Assembly (NCBI GenBank): GCA_029204225.1
Contig: MU831873.1
Coordinates: 1 to 64,000, forward strand
Direction: 5' to 3'
Length of the DNA stretch: 64,000 bases
Origin: Diphasiastrum complanatum
Taxonomy: Eukaryota; Streptophyta; Lycopodiopsida; Lycopodiales; Lycopodiaceae
Both the position numbers and the translations under genes were made by a program. This document shows, in pieces, positions 57,640 to 64,000 of the stretch. The first letter of the stretch is position 1. Every line of letters starts with the position of its first letter. The notes under the pieces are model-generated. The model had not been told where the DNA came from. It searched no databases and saw only the letters and a program-made list of their open reading frames with translations.

Positions 57640-60213
57640 ATGACTTCAATGAGTTCATACTTGTTGCAACCAAGTGAGAGATTGTCTACTTCCAATTATT
57701 CAATATGGAAGTTGAGGATGGAGTCCATCTTGATACTCCAAGATGTGATGGACATTGTACTTGGGATTGAGGAGGAGCCTCAAGTCCTTCAAGAAGTACA
57801 AAAATACAAGAAGAGAGCTAGGATGGCTCTCCACTACATTAAGATGAATGTCTCTAATGAGATATTGAGGGAGATTGGTGATTGTTCTACATCCAAGGAA
57901 GCTTGGGATTGTCTCAAGTCCATCTATGAGGCTAAGAACGCCTCTAGGCTCCTCACTCTTAGAAATCAAATCTTCCAAAGTAGTCAAAAGAGTGATGAGA
58001 GTGCATCTAATTATGTTTTGAGAGTCAAGGATATTGATAGGGAGCTTGCATGTATTGGTGACTCAATCAATCAAAGTGAGCTAGTCCAAGTCATTCTCAA
58101 TGGCTTGAGAGATGAATATGACAACCTTGTCCAATCCTATGCCATTAAGGAGGAGCTACCAAGTTTGGAGGCCCTTCAAAGTGTGCTTATTTCTGAAGAA
58201 TCAAGACAAGAGTACAAACTCTTGAGGATGGACAAGCTATCACTCAATCATGATGATGGCAAAGTTCTATTTGCCAAGCACAAAGAGAGGAGTAAGAAGA
58301 AACACCATCACTTCTCTAATGACAAAGCTAAAGACCAAGATGGAGAAGAGGAGGATACCTCTCATGCTTCTAGTTCAAATCTCAAGAACAAGAAGATCAA
58401 GTGCTTTTATTGTGGCAAGAAAGGCCATTATGGCACCAATTGCTTCAAGAAGAAGAATCAACTCAATCAAGCCAACATCACCAATGAGAAAGAAGACTAT
58501 ATTGCAAGTGATGGAGAAGGCTCTCTTATGGCATCAAGCTTCTCCTCTTCCACCTTCAACAAGGATGACTCATGGTATATTGATAGTGGATCATCTTCAC
58601 ATATGTGTGGCTCCAAGCACTCTTTTTCATCTATTATGCCTTATGATGGAGTCAAGAAGACCATATACATTGCAAGTAAGCATGAGTGCAATATTGAAAG
58701 AGTAGGGATTATTCCCTTGAAGCTTGCATCTTCTAAAGATCTCTTTCTCAACAATGTTCTTTTTGTCCCAAAGCTTACAAAGAACATCTTAAGTGTTGGC
58801 CAACTTCTAGATAGTGGCTTTGATGTCGATTTCAATATTGACAATTGTGTGACCAAGAAGGATGGTGAGATCCTTGCATATGGATCAAGATTTGAAGGCA
58901 TCTACAAATTGGATCCAAGTGAGAGTGCAAACTCTCTTGATGTTTCTTATATGTCCAATATTTCAAAGGAGGATGATCACACAAGATGCACATATCTTCT
59001 CTCTTCAAGTATTATGGTGTATGATTATTCCTTATTATTCAAAGCATATGTTGAGAAGAAATTCTCATTGAAGATCAAAGCTTTGAGGAGTATTGGAGCT
59101 CTTGAAGGAATAGCACCATATGAAGTTTTATTCAAGATGAAGCCTAAGGTTGATCACCTTAGTGAACTTGGTAGTGCTTGCTTTGCACATATTCTCTTGG
59201 AAACAAGGAGGAAGGATGATCCAAGCTCATGGATCATGATTGGATACTCATCCATCAAGGAGGCCTTTAGTGTCTTTACACTCTCTATTTCAAAAGTGAT
59301 TGTGAATAGAGATGTCACATTGCATGAAGATTCAATCTTGGAAGTGGCTGAGATCAAGGCTTCTCAAGAAGCATCACAAGTTATCTTTTTTGAAGGTATT
59401 CAAGTTATGATGGGGCCAATGTGTGAGGAGGAGTTTCTTCTTCATATGATTTCAAGAAGATCTTCAAGATGCATGGCTGAGTCTTTATGGCTCAGCTTAC
59501 ATGGAAAAGAGGGGCATCCTTCATGTTGTATCTACTACAACACATTCATATATGCTTCTCTTCCTTTGCTTGAAATGCTATCTTGCTTCATTGAATTTTT
59601 TGGATCTCAAAATTCAAGAAAAGCTATACTAGTTTTGTATGATGCTTATAATATGGACATGTTTCTTGTCATTATTGACTTAGATGTGTTTCCAATACTT
59701 TTTGAAAGCAAGATATTGTATTGTCAAAAGTATGCTCTTGGTTCTAGTGAGAACAAGATTGAGCTTGTTACTCACTTTTTTGAAAATCATGTTTTCACAT
59801 GTTTTGAGGCAAATTGTAAACTCCTCTTGAGATTAAGTGAAGCATCCAAAGTGGACACTTACATCCTTGAGAGAGTAACTAGCCTAAAAAAGATCAAGAT
59901 AGTCTTTGATATCAAGATTAGATCCATCATGGATATAGTTCATTGTATGTGGACTAGTCAAGCTAGAAAGCATAATCTTGATAATCATCATTGTTTCACA
60001 TCTTATGATCTTGATCTCCATGATCCTTATGAGGCTTGGAAGCCTCAAATTTCTCTATTTATGGTGCATCCATCATGCAAGTGGAACTTTCAAAGCAAAG
60101 ATCATCATCAAGCATGGAGGAAGCCCATGATCATAGTGGCATATTGGTGGAGCACTCTTCAAAGCCATTGGCAAGAGATCTCTACTAAAGAGATCTTATC
60201 ATGGATATGGTGA
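57640..60213 (+). CDS. Gag-protease-integrase remnant-novel domain polyprotein of A1
   Basis: 857 codons, uninterrupted. Residues 1 to about 190 are UBN2-type Gag (N-Y-S-I-W-K-L-R-M-E near 20). A Lys/Glu linker follows, then a CCHC knuckle at 255-268 (C-F-Y-C-G-K-K-G-H-Y-G-T-N-C). The protease D-S-G starts at 315, with V-P-K-L-T-K-N-I-L-S-V after it. Near 475-490 a short F-S-L-K-I-K-A-L-R-S string jumps to P-Y-E-V-L-F at 493 and H-L-S-E-L-G-S-A-C-F, the integrase C-terminal region. The integrase D,D-35-E core is missing. From about 570 to 857 is a domain I do not recognise: hydrophobic and Cys-rich around 620-690, R-L-S-E-A-S-K-V-D-T-Y-I near 731, and a His/Trp-rich end with E-I-L-S-W-I-W at 851-857. 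It would supply particle and protease functions and depend on others for RT. The start is the first ATG after the leader and aligns with related gag starts. Confidence 0.93.
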   Translation: MTSMSSYLLQPSERLSTSNYSIWKLRMESILILQDVMDIVLGIEEEPQVLQEVQKYKKRARMALHYIKMNVSNEILREIGDCSTSKEAWDCLKSIYEAKNASRLLTLRNQIFQSSQKSDESASNYVLRVKDIDRELACIGDSINQSELVQVILNGLRDEYDNLVQSYAIKEELPSLEALQSVLISEESRQEYKLLRMDKLSLNHDDGKVLFAKHKERSKKKHHHFSNDKAKDQDGEEEDTSHASSSNLKNKKIKCFYCGKKGHYGTNCFKKKNQLNQANITNEKEDYIASDGEGSLMASSFSSSTFNKDDSWYIDSGSSSHMCGSKHSFSSIMPYDGVKKTIYIASKHECNIERVGIIPLKLASSKDLFLNNVLFVPKLTKNILSVGQLLDSGFDVDFNIDNCVTKKDGEILAYGSRFEGIYKLDPSESANSLDVSYMSNISKEDDHTRCTYLLSSSIMVYDYSLLFKAYVEKKFSLKIKALRSIGALEGIAPYEVLFKMKPKVDHLSELGSACFAHILLETRRKDDPSSWIMIGYSSIKEAFSVFTLSISKVIVNRDVTLHEDSILEVAEIKASQEASQVIFFEGIQVMMGPMCEEEFLLHMISRRSSRCMAESLWLSLHGKEGHPSCCIYYNTFIYASLPLLEMLSCFIEFFGSQNSRKAILVLYDAYNMDMFLVIIDLDVFPILFESKILYCQKYALGSSENKIELVTHFFENHVFTCFEANCKLLLRLSEASKVDTYILERVTSLKKIKIVFDIKIRSIMDIVHCMWTSQARKHNLDNHHCFTSYDLDLHDPYEAWKPQISLFMVHPSCKWNFQSKDHHQAWRKPMIIVAYWWSTLQSHWQEISTKEILSWIW

Positions 60214-60336
60214 GGGTGCTGCTATGATGGATCCCTTGGCTGATCTTCACTTCTTATGCATACCAAAGGATCCACTCAAAAAGATTTACAAACTTCTCAA
60301 GTGATCTAGTACCTTTCCAAGCTATATTTTCAGGAG

Positions 60337-61153
60337 TGTGAGGCAAAAATCTAGCTTGGTATTTTTTATGATAGAAGTTTGTAAGTGAATTTCACTTGTG
60401 TGGAGGATGTTCAAACGTGTGGAGAATTGTAAAGTAAATAAAAATGTTTGATATAGGGGTCTCATAGAATTTCATAGTCAAGCATTTAGGTGTAGGATGT
60501 TGATAGGGTCAAATTTGGCATAGATGGCAAATTATCCATTTCCACTTGTAATGCCACTATTGAGCCAAAATAGAGTAGGAGGTCAAACTTGTGCCAATTA
60601 GAGTGTAGACAAGTGTAATGCTTCTGTTTGATGAAGTTTAAGAGTTCCAATAGGATTTAGAGGTGGAACCATGAGTGATCCAATAGAATTTGAGGTTTGC
60701 TTGAAAATGGTCCAATAGAATTTAGAGGTGCATGGATCAATGTTCCAATAGGATTAAGAGGTGGCAAAGTGTGGTCCAATCATAGTTAAGCATAGTGGTA
60801 GCTCGTGGATCTACTAGTATCATTGTACTCCTCATTTGGATCTAATTGATTTTGAAATTGAGTGGATTTTGAGTGTAAGTGATTTTCTAGCTTTCTCTCT
60901 CTACCCAAGACCTATTGATGATTTTCTCTCTCTACCCGAGGAGAGCAGCTTGTTTTTACTTAGATTACTTTTGGAACACTTCTCACACATGTGAGTGAGA
61001 GTTGGAAGTGATTGAATGCATGTAGTAGTGTGTTTTTGCCATAGAATCAAAGACACATCTTGAATCTCAATCTAGTCTTGATCTTGGTGCATCTACACAC
61101 CTTAGGAGATCACAAGTACATGTTGTGGACAGTCCACACGTGTGAAACCAACA
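60337..61153 (+). repeat. 3' LTR of A1
   Basis: 817 bases, preceded by ttttcaggag as a weak polypurine tract. It is about 3% different from the 5' LTR by eye. Confidence 0.95.
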
Positions 61154-61158
61154 TTCAT

Positions 61159-61475
61159 CACTAATACACAGAAATATTTTTTTATTTGGCTTTTCCAAGC
61201 GACCCAGAATATCTGATAAAGTATTATCGAAATCCTGTAGCAAAGCCAAAACATCAGGATAGGGAGGAACACACCGTAGAATATAACTTGGCCATTGACG
61301 AAGCATTGAGTGAGAATCCTTAGAGCAACTTGAGCATTGCCAAGCTTTGGTAGCAGATCAGCATGACGAAGATGTGCGTCCAAAGTGTCCCGCAAAGAGG
61401 AAGCCACAAAATCCGAGAAACCTATAGGAATACCAAGCACTCTAATCCCATCAACCGGAGTATTGAAACCTGTAG
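61159..61475 (-). pseudogene. Non-LTR-type reverse transcriptase, C-terminal fragment
   Basis: The minus-strand frame reads G-I-R-V-L-G-I-P-I-G near 61440, then F-V-A-S-S-L-R-D, L-G-N-A-Q-V-A-L-R-I-L and a hydrophobic tail. V-L-G-x-P-I-G followed by a Q-V-A-L-x-I-L-x-x-C segment is the pattern after the catalytic region in LINE-type RTs. The match fades below about 61230. A1 is inserted at its far end. Confidence 0.5.
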
Positions 61476-61507
61476 GTAAAGGGAGCTCAGGAAGGAGCTC
61501 CCTTTAC
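61476..61507. repeat. Perfect 13-bp inverted repeat
   Basis: gtaaagggagctc, a 6-base loop aggaag, then gagctccctttac. It coincides with the upstream edge of the reverse-transcriptase fragment. Confidence 0.9.
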
Positions 61508-61509
61508 AA

Positions 61510-62389
61510 AAAGCAATACTATGTGTTTAATTTGGTCAATGGAGTTTATGCAAAAGTCAACGTTAAAGTTAATGTCTTAAATCATAAGGTTATGTGCACA
61601 CAAAGAGCATTGTCACATTGGTAAGGACTTTATTGCGAGAACTCCGTTCATTACATGCACCTTTGTATGCAAGTCTTAAATAGCAAAAAATATATGTCCC
61701 TCTCTTTTTCATGCATGCGTGCATGCCCATGCTTTAGGTCCACCTTTATATGTAGGTCATAAATAGGAAAAAGTTTGTGTTCCCTTCTTTTTTACAATGA
61801 GCATGCTTTCAACTTACATGACGCACCAACATTATCACTAATAATAATAATCAAATAAAGATTCTCTCTTTGCATTCATAAAATCATTTCATCTATGTTT
61901 TTAGATGTGTTGTGATAGCACTATGCTATTGTGATGATTTGCTAAAAGTTGAGGTGTCATTCCTAGATCATTTTGAGCATTGAAATGAGATTATTGTACA
62001 ACAAGTAGTAGGTTGAGCCTAAATGAGAACACAAGGCTCCAAGATAGACAAATGACAACAAAGGGCATCCACCCTATAATCATGTTATAGAAATTTATCT
62101 CCTATGTAACTCGTCGTGCTGCCATTTAGTGATACATTTTTCAACTTTTCATACTATATGATGTTATCATTTTTTGTGATGCCTATGCATATATCTCATT
62201 CATAATATCACATACATAAAAAATTGTCAAGCTAAAAATATTTGTATACCTACCGACACTGAGTTTAAACAATACAAGTTCTTGTATGCACCTCAGTTGA
62301 GTTTGACGTCAAAACATTGAGATCTAATGCCCGTGTAGCATAATAATGAGATAGAGACACATCCTTTCTCCCGGCGGATGCCTCCATGT
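61510..62389. other. Intergenic stretch without recognisable features
   Basis: AT-rich with catgcatgcgtgcatgcccatgc near 61709 and a short direct repeat (ctttatatgtaggtcataaata and its variant tttgtatgcaagtcttaaata) at about 61660-61765. No gene. Confidence 0.4.
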
Positions 62390-62850
62390 TGTCAAAAATG
62401 GTGAACTCCTGCAACTTTGTCGCAGAACGAACAAGACACGAAGGTCGAACGAGAACAATACGCGACAGTCAATGTGTCTTTGACTCGAAGCACGAACGAT
62501 TCACAAATCAATCGTGAATCTTAAACACACCTCCAGGACCGCAAAACGAAAAGAACGAAACAAACGAAGAGAAATCCTTCGCACTGTCAGGTGACAACTC
62601 AACGGGCTTCATGCCCAGCTGAAACGAATAGCAACGACCAAGACTAACTAACTAGTTGATTAGCATTAACTAGTCTTGTGATTCTACGTTTAGCTATCTT
62701 GTAAACTCCACACATGGAGGTATAAACGATCCTCTCTAGATCATAACTATGTAAGAAAAAGAGAAAAAGAAGAGAGATAGTAATACAGAGATCTGTAAGA
62801 AACAGAGAGAGACGTAGCGAATAGAGTAAGAAAGCAAAAATACCATAGCA
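62390..62850 (+). mobile_element. Family-D LTR fragment (left part)
   Basis: It starts TGTCAAAAATGG and follows the LTR at 53346 with few changes as far as caaaaataccatag. There it jumps directly into gag, so the rest of the LTR, the primer site and the gag start are deleted. Confidence 0.85.
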
Positions 62851-62851
62851 A

Positions 62852-63800
62852 GATCTACTCATGCAGATTGAAGACTGCGAAAGCAGCCATGCAGCGTGGG
62901 AAAGATTAAAACAGAAGTATGAAGTGAGGACTGCAGCTTCAGTCATGCACCTTCACAATCAACTACAATCCATACGGTGGGATGACAACCAGTTAGATCA
63001 GCACGTTGAGAAGATCAGAACGATCTTCGCTCAACTCGCTGCATCAAGATAGGAGCACCAGATCCCATCACCACAGCAGCTGATGTACTTCATGATATCT
63101 CTACCGACGTCCTATCAGCCGCTGAGAATGCTCATACTGAGTCTACCAGATATGACATTCGACATATGTCAGTCTTGTCTTGTCGCTGATGAGAGACTGA
63201 TGAGAGACGAAGGAGAGGGAAACAGTGATCAAGAGAAGGCTCTCTTCACGAAAGGAAGGAAGAAAAGCAAAAACAAGCCAAGATTTGAGAAGACAAAGTC
63301 CTCGAATCAAAAATCTTCTTCTTGCGATCACTACCACAAACCAAGCCATACGGCCAACAAATGCTGGTTCAATCCAGCAATACCTTGCATGCACTACAAG
63401 AAGAAAGGACATTTTGCATACGACTGAAGATTCAACCTAAAAATGAAAAACAAAACTGAAAAGACAAACGTTGCAGAGTCATCAAAGGATGTTGAAAGAG
63501 GTGACGAAGCTTTCACGATACTCGACGAAGCTTCGACAAGCTACTCTGAACACGACTATGATGTAGTCATCGATTCAGGAGCAACATCTCACATAACCTA
63601 CAACAAGAAGATCTTGATCAAATTTTGCGAACTCAAAAACGACAGAGCAGTGATTCTAGGCGATGGAAGCAGACACAATGTCAAAGGCATCGGCTCTCTA
63701 CAGCTACGAACACTGTCAGGCCAAGCAGAGCCACCAGGAGCACTCTATGTGGCCTCACTCAGAAAGGATCTGCTATCTGTCTCCAAGATGGCAGATCTAG
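62852..63800 (+). pseudogene. Family-D gag-protease fragment
   Basis: Gag: S-H-A-A-W-E-R-L-K-Q-K-Y, then W-D-D-N-Q-L-D-Q-H-V, a stop at 63050 and S-L-P-T-S-Y near 63100. Two degenerate knuckles follow, C-D-H-Y-H-K-P-S-H-T-A-N-K-C near 63328 and C-M-H-Y-K-K-K-G-H-F near 63388; in the second the last Cys is replaced by Asp before a stop. The protease is V-I-D-S-G-A-T-S-H-I near 63567, then L-Y-V-A-S-L-R-K-D-L-L-S-V near 63742. Family assignment rests on the adjoining D-type LTR. Homology stops at about 63800 where unrelated sequence begins. Confidence 0.88.
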
Positions 63801-64000
63801 GCATTCAATCGTATTCCCAATGGTCAGTTCGTTAAGCAACAAGTCTCTCTTCCCGCTTCGTCTGGAGGTGTTGGTCTTTCTTGCACAACTTCTACAGCTT
63901 CTATTGCTTTTATGAGAAGTTGGGCCCTTGTTGCCTCTGCACTTATCTCTCGGTTTCAGCAGGACAACAAGCCCATTCTTCTCGATTCAGTAGCTCATGT
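63801..64000 (+). pseudogene. Non-LTR-type RT tail fragment, open to the window edge
   Basis: One frame from 63801 runs open to the edge: V-S-L-P-A-S-S-G-G-V-G-L, then A-S-I-A-F-M-R-S-W-A-L-V. An L-P-x-x-x-G-G-x-G-L followed by an alanine-rich segment and S-W is common downstream of the RT in LINE-type ORF2. It would lie C-terminal to the segment found at 61159-61475, but on the opposite strand. Confidence 0.45.

Larger units (their letters stand above)
56062..61153 (+). mobile_element. Element A1: complete non-autonomous copia retrotransposon
   Basis: Two LTRs (56062-56884 and 60337-61153) start TGTGAG and end CCAACA/TCAACA. They are flanked by a perfect 5-bp duplication TTCAT (56057-56061 and 61154-61158). 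A primer site follows the 5' LTR and a single 857-codon ORF fills most of the interior. Length is 5,092 bp. By eye the LTRs differ at roughly two dozen positions plus a 6-base indel, about 3%, so the insertion is fairly recent. There is no RT, RNase H or integrase core, so transposition needed proteins from another element. Confidence 0.95.

Noticed and set aside
58250-58705. 151-codon plus-strand frame and other frames overlapping the A1 ORF
   Set aside because: They are shadow frames of the intact 857-codon ORF, with no domain of their own.
59520-59700. Envelope-like membrane protein in the C-terminal part of A1
   Set aside because: There are hydrophobic patches but no clear signal peptide and no convincing long transmembrane helix, so the env idea is not supported.

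Overview
The window is nuclear DNA from a land plant with a large, repeat-swollen genome. I see no intact host gene, no rRNA or tRNA gene and no bacterial-type signal. Almost everything recognisable is Ty1/copia LTR-retrotransposon sequence: UBN2-type Gag, CCHC knuckle, DSG protease, integrase, YVDD-type reverse transcriptase and RNase H. Several copies have primer sites reading TGGTATCAGAGC, the usual initiator-Met-tRNA complement of plant copia elements. Most copies are broken, nested or inverted. Long (GA/CT)n tracts, AT-rich spacers and a degenerate plant aspartic protease fit a non-model plant. A fern or other non-flowering plant is possible, but I cannot fix the taxon from sequence alone.

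Layout. 1-6.8 kb: copia fragments, one copy each way of an unusual C-terminal domain, an LTR, and a minus-strand plant-transposon-type ORF cut by that LTR. 6.8-16.8 kb: a cluster of one copia family (called C here): a near full-length copy with many stops, then RT/RNase H, one shared LTR, and gag of another copy. 18.1-21.7 kb: a complete but internally deleted copia element (B) with paired LTRs and a CATAC target duplication. 22-28 kb: a reverse-transcriptase-like fragment, LTR pieces and a broken coiled-coil ORF on the minus strand. 28.5-31.8 kb: a third copia family (D) and an LTR. 32.1-41.9 kb: a 9.8-kb DNA transposon-like insertion with 36-bp inverted ends and a 9-bp target duplication, sitting inside a copia gag. 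It carries a ~350-bp satellite array, a minus-strand copia remnant and a SWIM zinc-finger pseudogene. 42.7-48.1 kb: further copia copies. 48.1-50.5 kb: a (TC)n tract and an array of long hairpins. 50.5-53.9 kb: a second D copy. 55.2-56.0 kb: an aspartic-protease pseudogene. 56.06-61.15 kb: a complete element (A1) with LTRs, a perfect TTCAT duplication and one intact 857-codon ORF. 61.2-64 kb: fragments of a non-LTR-type reverse transcriptase and of a D-family gag-protease.

Most notable system. A1 and its four relatives form a non-autonomous copia lineage. Its single ORF keeps Gag, knuckle and protease, has lost the integrase core and all of RT/RNase H, and ends in a ~285-residue domain I do not recognise. 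That domain occurs five times in the window, and at the three plus-strand ends I checked it closes with the same SWIW ending. The lineage would need RT and integrase from a relative; B-type elements carry a related Gag N-terminus and RT/RNase H. Second is the 9.8-kb Mutator-like insertion, and third the hairpin array at 48.6-50.5 kb.
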